This document shows, piece after piece, positions 1 through 8,540 of a DNA stretch of 64,000 nucleotides; within the stretch, counting starts at the first letter, position 1, and the number at the start of each line of letters is the position of its first letter. This stretch comes from Limnobacter sp. SAORIC-580 (GTDB taxonomy: Bacteria; Pseudomonadota; Gammaproteobacteria; Burkholderiales; Burkholderiaceae_B), in NCBI RefSeq assembly GCF_013004065.1, contig NZ_CP053084.1:2728001-2792000 (forward strand), written 5' to 3'. The notes beneath the pieces are model-generated. The model saw nothing but the letters and a program-made list of their open reading frames with translations, searched no databases and was not told where the DNA came from. Made by a program: the position numbers and the translations under genes.

Positions 1-2
1 AG

Positions 3-803
3 GCTGTTCATATTGTGTTGTCTGCAATCGGTAGCAGCGCGCCCCTTCGAACGCAAATGGTGATGAAAGGTGGCATGTTAATGGCCATTCGCTACAACAG
101 CACCCGCTTCACCCGCGACGCCGATTTTTCTACCACGGCACTTTACCAACAAGGTAACGAGAAAGAATTGACTGAAGAACTTGAAGCCCAAATTCAATAC
201 TTCAACCAACTACTTTCTTACAACACCCACTGCACCATTCAATCTTCGAAAATAAACCCACCTGGCAACAACCGCACTCACCCTACCCTTAACCTGCGAA
301 TTGGATATGCAGCACCAAGCAACCCATCTGCCATGCGCCGCCTAATTGCAAAGCAGTCCCCACAAATTGTCGAAATTGATTTCAGCTACAACGAGGCAGT
401 ACTGGATATTGAAATGCTTCGGCTTAGCGACCTTGACGAGCTGCATGTGTATAGCTTGATCAATTTGATGGCGGAGAAATATCGATCGCTGCTGCAGCAA
501 CCCATCCGGAAAAGAAACCGGTATCAAGATGTTTACGATCTTTTCTTTCTTATCGAGAAAACACTGCTCGCCGGCCATAGGGAACACATCGATTTACTGG
601 AATGCATACAAACAACTTGTACCACCAAAGGAATTGAAGCCACACCAAACAGCCTGAGAGACCCAGCCGTGCAAAACATGGCGGCGGATGGCTACCGCAC
701 TCTTGCAAACGACATTCAAGATAACCTGCCCGAATTTGATTTAGCGTACTCCAAGGTATGCGAGTTTTACGAAAAGCTACCATGGCAAAAATCTGAAAAC
801 TAA
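3..803 (+). CDS. AbiEii/AbiGii-type nucleotidyltransferase toxin, 5' end cut by window edge
   Basis: The reading frame is open to the left edge, so the true start is probably outside the window; a GTG at 15 is the first possible internal start. The visible protein is about 262 residues. It has the family's early motif (MKGGMLMAIR followed by TRFTRDADFS, residues 18-40), where a Gly-Gly pair and a DxD-like Asp mark the nucleotidyltransferase site, and a later AEKYRSLL...RNRYQDVYDL segment matching the EKxxAL...RxxDxYDL signature of the DUF1814/AbiEii group. These proteins are the toxins of type IV toxin-antitoxin or abortive-infection systems, normally preceded by an AbiEi antitoxin that would lie off the left edge. 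Family assignment is from recognised motifs; toxicity is inferred. Confidence 0.75.
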   Translation, partial: AVHIVLSAIGSSAPLRTQMVMKGGMLMAIRYNSTRFTRDADFSTTALYQQGNEKELTEELEAQIQYFNQLLSYNTHCTIQSSKINPPGNNRTHPTLNLRIGYAAPSNPSAMRRLIAKQSPQIVEIDFSYNEAVLDIEMLRLSDLDELHVYSLINLMAEKYRSLLQQPIRKRNRYQDVYDLFFLIEKTLLAGHREHIDLLECIQTTCTTKGIEATPNSLRDPAVQNMAADGYRTLANDIQDNLPEFDLAYSKVCEFYEKLPWQKSEN

Positions 804-807
804 ATAT

Positions 808-838
808 AAGGGGAGGCTCCATCCCCCTTGCCTTTTCG
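808..838 (+). terminator. weak hairpin after the AbiEii gene
   Basis: AAGGGG (808-813) can pair with CCCCTT (824-829), followed by a short GCCTTTTC tract. It starts five bases after the stop codon of the AbiEii gene. The T-run is short, so it may be an inefficient terminator. Confidence 0.35.
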
Positions 839-913
839 AAAAACCGCTTCATTTCTACCCCTTAAAACCTTTCACGCATACTGCGGCTTGCCTCGTTTTT
901 ATTTTGCTGCCGC

Positions 914-1966
914 ATGAACACCCAAGCCCGCACATTTCACGAAGACCACCTGACGCGCAAAGCGCAATCGCTACAACTCGCCTACACCCGTGCGCTGAAT
1001 AGCCACGATGGTTCAGCGCCGCTATACCTGCATCAGGAAATGGATTTTCTCGGCCACTTCGAGCCCGATGCCCAAGTTAGCCTGGCGATGGTGCCCGAGG
1101 TAATGCAGCAAGACCCTGTGGCTGGGGTCATGCTGATGACCTCGCAATTGAACACACAGCAAACCAGTACGCTGGTAAGTGCATTTGAAAAGGGCACAGT
1201 GAGCGCTGCCTTGCTTGCTCAGTTATTTGGTGTAACCAACTTGCCCGGCAACTTGGCCAATTTAATTGAAGCTGCAGCCAAAGCGCGCTTTACTTCAAAA
1301 ATGAAAACCGAATTGCGAGCCACACTGGCCAGCGGTAAACCGCGCACGGTGAAACTTGGCAACGGTGTGGAACTGAAAGCCGTGGGCCTTAAAGGCTCCA
1401 ACCAGTTTGGCAAACACGCCGACGTGCTTATCCGGGTTCGCCAAACCAACGCCAAACAAATTACCTTGCTGGAGAAAAACCAGTTCGAAAAAATCAGTAA
1501 GAACATGAGCACTAAATCAATGGGGCCCAATGCATTCAAATATGACAAGGTACTCAGCTTGAGCAAGCAAGCCTCAGATGAAATGTGGGAGTTGCGCAGG
1601 CTTACAGGATCATCTTTTCTGGGCTCCGCGAGAGTGGGTGGTGTTCTAACGTTCGGCCCCACATTGATCAACGACGTGATGACCAACTACAACCACAACG
1701 CAAAGCTGGATCAAAAATTCAACTACATGCAATTCGCAGTGGATAGCGCCAAGAATCAAACTGGAAATGTTGCGGCTTTGGTAGGTGGGCTCGCATTTGC
1801 AAAAGTCGCGGTAGTGGCTTTAGGTATGGCTGGCTTTACTGTCGCAGGTGCACCTCTCGTACTTATCGGGCTAGGTGCTGGCGTTTTGATCGGAGTTGCT
1901 TATAACCTGTCTAGTGCGCCGAATCATATTGAGCAGAAAGCGAAAGCTTTTTTCGGGGCAAATTAA
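914..1966 (+). CDS. unrecognised protein with glycine-rich hydrophobic C-terminus; candidate type VI effector
   Basis: 350 residues, family not recognised. There is no signal peptide. Residues 1-270 are soluble and mixed in character, with a Lys-rich stretch around 125-215. Residues about 280-335 form two hydrophobic segments rich in Gly, Ala and Val (beginning VAALVGGLAF and ending VLIGLGAGVLIGVAY), like a membrane-inserting hairpin of pore-forming toxins or glycine-zipper proteins. The next gene begins two bases after the stop and encodes a six-helix membrane protein, and a convergent hcp follows that. Toxin plus membrane-bound immunity partner next to hcp is a known arrangement for type VI secretion cargo, so I infer an effector acting on the inner membrane. 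It could instead be a chromosomal membrane-stress protein. No clear Shine-Dalgarno precedes the ATG at 914. Confidence 0.55.
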   Translation: MNTQARTFHEDHLTRKAQSLQLAYTRALNSHDGSAPLYLHQEMDFLGHFEPDAQVSLAMVPEVMQQDPVAGVMLMTSQLNTQQTSTLVSAFEKGTVSAALLAQLFGVTNLPGNLANLIEAAAKARFTSKMKTELRATLASGKPRTVKLGNGVELKAVGLKGSNQFGKHADVLIRVRQTNAKQITLLEKNQFEKISKNMSTKSMGPNAFKYDKVLSLSKQASDEMWELRRLTGSSFLGSARVGGVLTFGPTLINDVMTNYNHNAKLDQKFNYMQFAVDSAKNQTGNVAALVGGLAFAKVAVVALGMAGFTVAGAPLVLIGLGAGVLIGVAYNLSSAPNHIEQKAKAFFGAN

Positions 1967-1968
1967 GC

Positions 1969-2832
1969 ATGATTAAATCCTACCTCCCCTTCAATGATTT
2001 TTTTACCTCTTCCTTTTGCCTCGCGTTCTTCTATGCCTATGGGGTTGTAGTTCCGTTAGCCTACTTATTTGACCTTTCCGAACAGGCTATCACCGCATTA
2101 TTCGCAACCGTTAGCTTGCTCGTGATTTCAGTTTTGTATTACGTCGTGTTTGTTGCACAGGTCAACATTGCAAATGCTCTCAAGCTTTCAATCTTTATTC
2201 TCCCAATCACATGCCTGACAACTTTTCCTGAAGTCTTGGGCATGGTACTAGACGCTCCAATTTTTCTGAGCAACGAATCCCGTTACTTCAACTCTTGGTA
2301 CGCACTTGCTGTCGCAACAATCAGTTACATCTGGGCCTTAATTGATACAAACGTACAGATCAACAAAGGCAAAGTTGACATTCGGAAGCCCATCGAACTA
2401 TGGACTATTAACGTCTATCTTGCAGATCATTCTTTTGAGGACAGAGACAAACAAAAGAGCCTAACTGCATTGGTCATAACCTGGGTTTTGATTGGGGTCA
2501 TGATGATCTACGTTTTTGTTCTGCCAACAATCACTACGGAACCAGATGATCTAAAACTATTACTCGCCAAGGTTGGGGCGATGATACCCACAGCTGCGTT
2601 GGTTGGCATCCTCTTCATGTTTATGGGACAAACAACCAGTGTGATGAGACTAGAACGCGAATTGGGCAATCCACTTACTTTTCGAAATCATCATTTGCGT
2701 ATGAAATGGCGCCACGACTACGTGAAGTACCACCTGCCCGCCCCAATCCGCAAACTTAACCTGCGCTTGTTCAACCAGCATGTGGAGGCGTATGAACGCC
2801 TCCAGAACAAAGTTAAATCTTCACGCACTTAA
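1969..2832 (+). CDS. six-helix inner-membrane protein; candidate immunity partner
   Basis: 287 residues, family not recognised. Six hydrophobic stretches can be read: about 14-35, 40-64, 67-90, 105-127, 164-186 and 198-222, then a basic C-terminal tail with many Arg, Lys and His residues, which suggests a cytoplasmic C-terminus. The ATG lies two bases after the stop of the upstream gene, so the two are almost certainly co-transcribed and perhaps translationally coupled. The DNA is visibly more AT-rich than the housekeeping genes to the right, consistent with horizontal acquisition. If the upstream protein is a membrane-damaging toxin, an inner-membrane protein is the expected immunity type; this is inference from context. 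Its last 20 bases overlap the end of hcp on the opposite strand. Confidence 0.5.
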   Translation: MIKSYLPFNDFFTSSFCLAFFYAYGVVVPLAYLFDLSEQAITALFATVSLLVISVLYYVVFVAQVNIANALKLSIFILPITCLTTFPEVLGMVLDAPIFLSNESRYFNSWYALAVATISYIWALIDTNVQINKGKVDIRKPIELWTINVYLADHSFEDRDKQKSLTALVITWVLIGVMMIYVFVLPTITTEPDDLKLLLAKVGAMIPTAALVGILFMFMGQTTSVMRLERELGNPLTFRNHHLRMKWRHDYVKYHLPAPIRKLNLRLFNQHVEAYERLQNKVKSSRT

Positions 2833-3295
2833 TACAATTAAAACCGGCGGTGACAGCAGCACCGCCCGTGCCATCACCATTCTGCGGTTTGTATTCCTCC
2901 TGATACTCAGTGAATGCGAAGGTAACTACTTCAAGGTCGCCATCGTCACCTGCGCCCAGTGAAATATCAATGTCACTCACAATCACGTCTTTGAAAGTAA
3001 TGCGCAAATATTCAAGCGGCACCAGACCTGACTTTCTCTTGGTCAACACCATGGTGTCGTAAAGCTGACCAATACAGGTTTGTGCATGCAGCGTGGGGGA
3101 AGCACGGTCTACGCGCTTTTCAACACGTAAAGATTTCACTTCCGCGCGCCCTGCTGGGGCCAACACGCCACCATTGGCACCCACCGCCACTTGCATGCCC
3201 CAACGTGCACTTAGCAGCTCCATTTCGCCCGCATGCTTCAAGTCAACCGACTCGCCTTTCACATTGCCCAATTTCAAAAACAGATCTGCTGGCAT
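2813..3295 (-). CDS. hcp: Hcp family type VI secretion tube protein
   Basis: 160 residues, the usual Hcp length. Hcp forms the hexameric rings of the inner tube of the type VI secretion system and can carry small effectors in its lumen. The sequence has the family's beta-barrel pattern: an N-terminal MPADLFLKLGNVKGES start, a central strand with a basic VEKRVDRASP stretch, then YLRITFKDVIVSDIDIS and VTFAFTEYQEEY. The C-terminus is unusual in having two closely spaced Cys residues (NCIKCVKI). No other type VI structural gene is in the window, so this is an orphan hcp at this locus. The stop codon lies inside the end of the convergent membrane-protein gene (20-bp tail-to-tail overlap). Confidence 0.9.
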   Translation of the reverse strand: MPADLFLKLGNVKGESVDLKHAGEMELLSARWGMQVAVGANGGVLAPAGRAEVKSLRVEKRVDRASPTLHAQTCIGQLYDTMVLTKRKSGLVPLEYLRITFKDVIVSDIDISLGAGDDGDLEVVTFAFTEYQEEYKPQNGDGTGGAAVTAGFNCIKCVKI

Positions 3296-3403
3296 GGTGC
3301 CCCAACTCCAAGAATTTAAAGAATCAGGAAGTGTAGTCAGCCTGCGATAGAGGGTAGAAATTTAGGTTGCTGTCACCCACTCAGGGTGATACTTGAAAAG
3401 CCC

Positions 3404-3437
3404 AAATAAAAAAGCAGCCCGAAGGCTGCTTTCTTTT
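3404..3437 (-). terminator. intrinsic terminator between hcp and nrdB
   Basis: AGCAGCC (3413-3419) and GGCTGCT (3424-3430) form a 7-bp stem with a CGAA tetraloop. The stem has an A-run on the left and TTCTTTT on the right, so it can serve both directions. It lies 25-60 bases beyond the nrdB stop and would end the nrdAB transcript. Confidence 0.8.
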
Positions 3438-3461
3438 ACATCATGGCTTGCAACTGGAAAA

Positions 3462-4658
3462 TTAATCCCAGCTCAACGCACCACCAGTTTGGTACTCAGT
3501 CACACGGCGCTCAAAGAAGTTGGTTTCTTTCTTCAAGTCCATCATTTCGCTCATCCATGGGAATGGGTTGCTTGCGCCTTCGTACAAGGTGCCCAAGCCA
3601 ATCTGGTTGGAACGGCGGTTGCAAATAAACTTCATGTATTCCATAAACTGGGCAGAATTCAAGCCCAACACGCCGCGTGGCATGGTGTCTACGGCATACG
3701 CGTGTTCAAGTTCAACAGCCTTGCGGAACATGGCCTTGATCTCTTCCTTGAATTCCGGGGTCCAAAGGTGTGGGTTTTCCAGTTTCACGGTGTTGATCAG
3801 GTCGATACCGAATGTGCAGTGTGCAGACTCGTCGCGCAAAATGTACTGGAACTGCTCGGCAGCACCAATCATTTTGTTCTGGCGGCCCAGCGCCAGAATT
3901 TGTACAAAGCCCACGTAGAAGAACATGCCTTCCATGATGCAGGCAAAAGCGATCAGGCTCTTCAGCAATGTTTGGTCTGCTTCAAGCGTGCCGGTTTTGA
4001 ATGACGGGTCAGTCAACACATCAATGAACGGCAGCAAGAAATCGTCTTTGGCCTTGATGCAGGAAATTTCGTTGTACGCGTTGAATGTTTCCGCTTCAGG
4101 AATACCCAGGCTTTCTACAATGTATTGGTAAGCATGGGTGTGAATGGCTTCATCAAACGCTTGGCGCAGCAAAAATTGGCGGCACTCGGGCGCTGTAATG
4201 TGGCGGTAGGTACCCAGCACAATGTTGTTGGCAGCCAGTGAATCGGCTGTTACAAAAAAGCCCAGGTTACGCTTCACGATCAGGCGTTCGTCTTCGGTCA
4301 AACCGTTGGGATCTTTCCAAAGCGCAATGTCGCGGTCCATGTTGATTTCTTGCGGCATCCAGTGGTTGGCGCACTGGCTCAGGTACTTTTCCCAAGCCCA
4401 CTTGTACTTGAAGGGCACAAGCTGGTTCACATCGGTGGTGCCGTTAATTACGCGCTTGTCGGCGGCGTTTACACGGCCAGCCTTTGCACCTTCAGCGGCA
4501 GGCTGCTGCACCACAGGGCGCGCAGCTTGTTGATACAAGCCCTGGCTGGCTGCAGGCGCAGCAAAACCCGAAGCCACAGAACCCATGGCAGGCATGGCAG
4601 GCTTGGCTGCTGCTGTTTTGCCCATGGTTGCATCAAATTCATCGTCCCAAGACAGCAT
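3462..4658 (-). CDS. nrdB: ribonucleoside-diphosphate reductase subunit beta, class Ia
   Basis: NrdB carries the di-iron centre and tyrosyl radical used by NrdA to reduce ribonucleotides to deoxyribonucleotides in the cytosol. The ATG at 4658 ([10 protein letters not shown]) is chosen because AAGGAG sits just upstream; this gives 398 residues. Metal-ligand and radical motifs are visible: an E-x-x-H-x-x-x-Y pattern in [12 protein letters not shown] (the Tyr matches the radical Tyr of class Ia enzymes), EGMFFYVGF, and DESAHCTFG. Residues about 10-70 are a low-complexity Ala/Pro/Gln-rich extension before the conserved core, common in this group. nrdB lies 118 bases downstream of nrdA in the same direction and is followed by a strong terminator. 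Confidence 0.96.
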   Translation of the reverse strand: MLSWDDEFDATMGKTAAAKPAMPAMGSVASGFAAPAASQGLYQQAARPVVQQPAAEGAKAGRVNAADKRVINGTTDVNQLVPFKYKWAWEKYLSQCANHWMPQEINMDRDIALWKDPNGLTEDERLIVKRNLGFFVTADSLAANNIVLGTYRHITAPECRQFLLRQAFDEAIHTHAYQYIVESLGIPEAETFNAYNEISCIKAKDDFLLPFIDVLTDPSFKTGTLEADQTLLKSLIAFACIMEGMFFYVGFVQILALGRQNKMIGAAEQFQYILRDESAHCTFGIDLINTVKLENPHLWTPEFKEEIKAMFRKAVELEHAYAVDTMPRGVLGLNSAQFMEYMKFICNRRSNQIGLGTLYEGASNPFPWMSEMMDLKKETNFFERRVTEYQTGGALSWD

Positions 4659-4776
4659 ATTTTCTAACTCCTTAACTAATACACTGTATAAAGTCACAGT
4701 GTCATTATGTTCATTTTTATTCACTTGGGCAAGTCTTGGTAACTTGCCCAAATCGCTGGTCTTTTATTCAAAAAAC

Positions 4777-7713
4777 TTACTGGCAAGCCTCGCACTCGTC
4801 GAAGCCCGCATCGCCTGGGCGCATGGTGCACACCTTGCCTTCAATTTCTTGCTCAGGCAGGTTGGGCACCAGGCCAGTGGCCGGGGCCGATGTAAACGCG
4901 GCAGATGCACCACCTTCCGCATTCACCGAGTTCAACTCACCACCGGCCAAAGTTGATTTCTCGGCGTGTGTGGCACCAATGGTGCGCAGGTAGTAGGTTG
5001 TTTTCAAACCGCGAATCCAGGCCAGTTTGTACGTGTCATCCAAACGCTTGCCGCTGACGCCAGCCATATAAATGTTCAAGCTTTGACCTTGGTCAATCCA
5101 TTTCTGGCGACGGGCTGCAGCTTCAACCAGCCAGCGTGGGTCCATTTCAAACGCGGTGGCGTACAGGCGCTTCAGGTCTTCCGGAATACGGTCAATCTTC
5201 ATCACTGAACCATCAAAATACTTCAGGTCAGAAATCATCACTTCGTCCCAAATGCCCAGGCGCTTCAAGTCGCGCACCAAGTGTTCATTCACGATGGTGA
5301 ATTCACCTGAAAGGTTCGACTTCACATACAAGTTCTGGAATGTCGGTTCAATGGAAGCGGCCACACCAATGATGTTGGAAATGGTTGCTGTGGGTGCAAT
5401 GGCCACGCAGTTGGAGTTGCGCATGCCGTGCTTCTTGATGCGAGCGCGCAGTGCGTCCCAATCCATACGGCTGCTTGTATCCACTTCCACGTAACCGCCA
5501 CGCTCTTCTTCCAGCAGCTTGAGCGAATCCAAAGGCATGATGCCCTTGTCCCACAGCGAACCCTTGAAGGTGCTATACGCACCGCGCTCGGCAGCCAACT
5601 CGGTTGAAGCTTCGTAAGCGTAGTAGCAAATGGCTTCCATGCTTTCGTCGGCAAATTCAACTGCATCGCGTGAAGCATAGGGCTTGCGCATCATGTGGAG
5701 CGCATCTTGAAAGCCCATCATGCCCATGCCCACAGGGCGGTGGCGCAGGTTTGAATTGCGTGCCTTGGCCACTGCGTAGTAGTTGATGTCGATCACGTTG
5801 TCCAGCATGCGCATGGCCACGCCCACAGTTTTCTGCAGCTTCTCGTGGTCCAGTACCAGCTCGCCGTTGTCGGCGGGCTTCAGGTGACGCGTCAGGTTCA
5901 CGGAGCCCAGATTACACACCGCAATTTCATTCTCGTTCGTGTTCAGGGTAATTTCTGTACACAGGTTGGACGAGTGCACCACACCCACGTGTTGCTGGGG
6001 GCTGCGAATGTTGCAAGGGTCTTTGAACGTAATCCAGGGGTGACCGGTTTCAAACAGCATGGAGAGAATCTTTCTCCACAGCTTGGCTGCTTCCACGGTT
6101 TTGAACAATTTCAAATCGCCACGGGCAGCCTTCTCTTCGTAACCCACGTAGGCTTTTTCGAAGGCTTTGCCGTACAGGTCGTGCAAATCGGGGCAATCGG
6201 ATGGGCTGAACAGGGTCCAGTTACCACCTTCCATCACACGCTTCATGAACAGGTCGGGGATCCAGTTCGCGGTGTTCATGTCATGCGTGCGGCGGCGGTC
6301 GTCGCCAGTGTTCTTGCGCAATTCCAGAAACTCTTCAATATCCATGTGCCAGGTTTCAAGGTAGGCACACACCGCGCCTTTGCGCTTGCCACCTTGGTTC
6401 ACGGCAACAGCCGTGTCATTCACCACTTTCAGGAATGGCACAACACCTTGTGACTTGCCGTTGGTGCCCTTAATGTGGCTGCCCAAGGCACGCACGGGGG
6501 TCCAGTCGTTGCCCAGGCCACCAGCAAACTTGGAAAGCAATGCGTTTTCCTTGATGCCTTCGTAAATGTCGTCCAGGTCGTCGCCAATGGTGGTGAGGTA
6601 GCAAGAAGACAGCTGTGAACGAATGGTGCCGCTGTTGAACAATGTGGGCGTAGAGCTCATGAAGTCGAATGTGGACAACACTTCATAGAACTCGATGGCG
6701 CGTGCTTCGCGGTCCACTTCATTTAAGGCCAGGCCCATGGCTACGCGCATGTAAAACGCCTGTGGCATTTCAATGCGGGTGCCTTCCACGTGCAGGAAGT
6801 AGCGGTCGTACAAAGTTTGCAGGCCGAGGTAATCGAACTGCAAATCGCGTTCGTACTTCAGGGCTGCGCCCAATTTCTTCATGTCAAACTGGGCCAGGCG
6901 ATTATCGAGCAGGCCAGCGGCAATGCCTTTCTTGATGAACTGGGGGAAGTACTCAGGGTACACCTGCGCCATTTCATCTTGCGCAATTTCGCGGCCAATA
7001 ATTTCACGGCGAATGGTGTGCAGCAACAGGCGGGAAGTAACCAGTGTGTAGCTGGGTTCATTCTCGATCATGGCGCGAGAGGCCAGGATTGCCGACTTGA
7101 ACACCTCATCGATTTTCACGCCGTCATACAGGTTCTTCAGGGTTTCTTTCTGAAGGTGCGCAACATCAATTTCATTCAGGCCAACAGCAGCACTCTCAAT
7201 CAACGCTTTCAGTGCTTCTACATCCAGTGGGCGCTTGATGTCGCCGTCGATCACATTCAGGGCATGCTGCTCAGCTTGTTCCACCTGCTTGGCAGCACGT
7301 TCTTGCGCGCGGCGTTCGCGATACAGCACATAGGCACGCGCCACTTCGGCTTCGCCGGAGCGCATCAGGGCCAGTTCAACCTGGTCTTGAATGTCTTCGA
7401 TGTGGAAAATGCCGCCGGAAGGCTGGCGACGCACCAGTGCGTTCACCACGCTGCCAGTCATCTGCTCAACCAGTTCGCGAATGCGCGCGGAGGCTGCACC
7501 CTGACCGCCATTCACTGCCAAAAATGCTTTGGTCATGGCCACGGCAATTTTGCTGGGCTCAAAACCAACCACGGCACCATTTCGGCGAATAATTTTGTAG
7601 TTTGAGTACGCGCTGTCAACCACGGGCGCTGCACCTGCAGGCTTAGAGGTGGACAAGGGCGCATCAGTTGCCAAATTGCTCGCCAAATCTGAGGGTCCAT
7701 GGCTAGTTAGCAT
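4777..7713 (-). CDS. nrdA: ribonucleoside-diphosphate reductase subunit alpha, class Ia
   Basis: Catalytic subunit of class Ia ribonucleotide reductase, about 978 residues from the ATG at 7713, which has AGGAGA close upstream; longer readings of the frame lack a ribosome site. The N-terminus carries an ATP-cone regulatory domain (YKIIRRNGAVVGFEPSKIAVA onward), followed by the ten-stranded barrel with SSCYL (active-site Cys), the NLCTEI motif and the AIAPTATISNI region. The C-terminal tail ends DECEACQ, the mobile Cys pair that regenerates the active-site disulfide. No intein or frameshift is seen. Upstream are a NrdR-like operator pair and a group of DnaA-box-like sites, so expression may be tied to deoxynucleotide level and replication state. 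Confidence 0.97.
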   Translation of the reverse strand: MLTSHGPSDLASNLATDAPLSTSKPAGAAPVVDSAYSNYKIIRRNGAVVGFEPSKIAVAMTKAFLAVNGGQGAASARIRELVEQMTGSVVNALVRRQPSGGIFHIEDIQDQVELALMRSGEAEVARAYVLYRERRAQERAAKQVEQAEQHALNVIDGDIKRPLDVEALKALIESAAVGLNEIDVAHLQKETLKNLYDGVKIDEVFKSAILASRAMIENEPSYTLVTSRLLLHTIRREIIGREIAQDEMAQVYPEYFPQFIKKGIAAGLLDNRLAQFDMKKLGAALKYERDLQFDYLGLQTLYDRYFLHVEGTRIEMPQAFYMRVAMGLALNEVDREARAIEFYEVLSTFDFMSSTPTLFNSGTIRSQLSSCYLTTIGDDLDDIYEGIKENALLSKFAGGLGNDWTPVRALGSHIKGTNGKSQGVVPFLKVVNDTAVAVNQGGKRKGAVCAYLETWHMDIEEFLELRKNTGDDRRRTHDMNTANWIPDLFMKRVMEGGNWTLFSPSDCPDLHDLYGKAFEKAYVGYEEKAARGDLKLFKTVEAAKLWRKILSMLFETGHPWITFKDPCNIRSPQQHVGVVHSSNLCTEITLNTNENEIAVCNLGSVNLTRHLKPADNGELVLDHEKLQKTVGVAMRMLDNVIDINYYAVAKARNSNLRHRPVGMGMMGFQDALHMMRKPYASRDAVEFADESMEAICYYAYEASTELAAERGAYSTFKGSLWDKGIMPLDSLKLLEEERGGYVEVDTSSRMDWDALRARIKKHGMRNSNCVAIAPTATISNIIGVAASIEPTFQNLYVKSNLSGEFTIVNEHLVRDLKRLGIWDEVMISDLKYFDGSVMKIDRIPEDLKRLYATAFEMDPRWLVEAAARRQKWIDQGQSLNIYMAGVSGKRLDDTYKLAWIRGLKTTYYLRTIGATHAEKSTLAGGELNSVNAEGGASAAFTSAPATGLVPNLPEQEIEGKVCTMRPGDAGFDECEACQ

Positions 7714-7778
7714 GCATCTTTCTCCTGGAATATACGTGTTCTTGAGGGTTTGTTTTTGTAGTGGGGCACAACCGGCAA

Positions 7779-7825
7779 CCACTATATCTTGTGTTTTGTA
7801 TGTGGCTTGGAACTAATTGTAGTGG
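7779..7825 (-). promoter_or_regulatory. tandem NrdR-box-like operator upstream of nrdAB
   Basis: CCACTATATCTTGTGT (7779-7794) matches the 16-bp NrdR consensus (acaCWAtATaTWGtgt) at 14 of 16 positions. A weaker partner, GAACTAATTGTAGTGG (7810-7825), matches at 10 of 16. Their starts are exactly 31 bp apart, three helical turns, which is the spacing known for paired NrdR boxes. On the minus strand the first box contains TATAGT, which could be the -10 element. The match and spacing are read directly; binding is inferred. Confidence 0.6.
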
Positions 7826-7852
7826 TCGAAACACAATTTGGCAAACACTTTC

Positions 7853-7914
7853 TTATCCCCAACTTGTGCACACAGTTATCCCCTGTGAACAAGTTGTGGA
7901 CAAGCTTGGGATAA
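7853..7914. promoter_or_regulatory. cluster of four DnaA-box-like 9-mers
   Basis: Within 62 bp there are TTATCCCCA (7853-7861), TTATCCCCT (7876-7884), TGTGGACAA (7895-7903, reverse of TTGTCCACA) and TTGGGATAA (7906-7914, reverse of TTATCCCAA), each one or two mismatches from TTATCCACA. They lie upstream of nrdA, between it and the end of ampD. E. coli nrdAB is known to be controlled by DnaA through boxes in its promoter, so the same link is plausible here. Confidence 0.5.
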
Positions 7915-7925
7915 CCGCAGTGCAA

Positions 7926-7951
7926 CAAAAAAACGGCCTTTCAAAGGCCGT
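7926..7951 (-). terminator. intrinsic terminator of the ampD operon
   Basis: ACGGCCTTT (7933-7941) and AAAGGCCGT (7943-7951) form a 9-bp stem with a one-base centre, followed on the minus strand by a seven-T run. The ampD stop codon (7941-7943) is inside the hairpin, so translation ends within the terminator. Confidence 0.85.
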
Positions 7952-8504
7952 CAATCTGAAGTTCGTAGGTGTTTGATTTACGAAGACCTTTCCAGTCGAA
8001 GAAGGGTCCCGGATCAGTTTTCCGAGTGGGTGCTATCTCGCTGTGCGCCATGGCATATCTCAGTGGATAACGTGCTTGTAACTCCAAAGCAAGACGCCTC
8101 AGGCTGGCATATTGAGCCTGCTCGAATGGGGTATAAATATCGCCCAGCAATTCAACACCAATTGAAAAATGATTGAAATTGCTACGGTCCATTGCGGCTG
8201 AAATTCCAGCATGCCAGGCCCGTTTTTCGCAGGATACAAATTGGGTAATCGATCCGTCTCGATCAATCAGAAAATGCGAAGAAACATGCAGGCCAATCAA
8301 CTCGCCAAATGAAACATGCGCATGACAATCGAGTCGATTCAAAAACAGGTCAGTGATTAACGCGGGGTCTCGTCCCCGCTCGGGCAGGCTGATGCAGTGA
8401 ACAACCAGGGTATCCACTACAGTGCCCATGGGGCGTGCATCCTGATTGGGGCTTTGCAGGCGGTGCACCCAGTCTTCTTCAATCCAGCCTTCGTCCAGCC
8501 ACAT
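7941..8504 (-). CDS. ampD: 1,6-anhydro-N-acetylmuramyl-L-alanine amidase AmpD
   Basis: 187-residue cytosolic amidase_2 protein that cleaves the peptide from 1,6-anhydroMurNAc during peptidoglycan recycling. Zinc and catalytic motifs are seen: LVVHCISLP (first zinc His near residue 36), AWHAGIS, IGVELLG, and the C-terminal HSEIAPTRKTDPGPFFDW with the remaining ligands (His and Asp). Length is normal for AmpD and there is no signal peptide, as expected for the cytosolic form. In related bacteria loss of AmpD derepresses AmpC beta-lactamase; no ampR/ampC is present here. It is the last gene before the terminator and follows a PP0621-type gene on the same strand. Confidence 0.95.
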   Translation of the reverse strand: MWLDEGWIEEDWVHRLQSPNQDARPMGTVVDTLVVHCISLPERGRDPALITDLFLNRLDCHAHVSFGELIGLHVSSHFLIDRDGSITQFVSCEKRAWHAGISAAMDRSNFNHFSIGVELLGDIYTPFEQAQYASLRRLALELQARYPLRYAMAHSEIAPTRKTDPGPFFDWKGLRKSNTYELQIDGL

Positions 8505-8540
8505 GGCGTGCCCCTTCTAAAGGTCAATGCACTTCAAAAC

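Noticed and set aside
4777..7713. Intein or frameshift in nrdA
   Set aside because: RNR genes are frequent intein sites, but all conserved blocks follow one another at normal spacing and the frame is unbroken.
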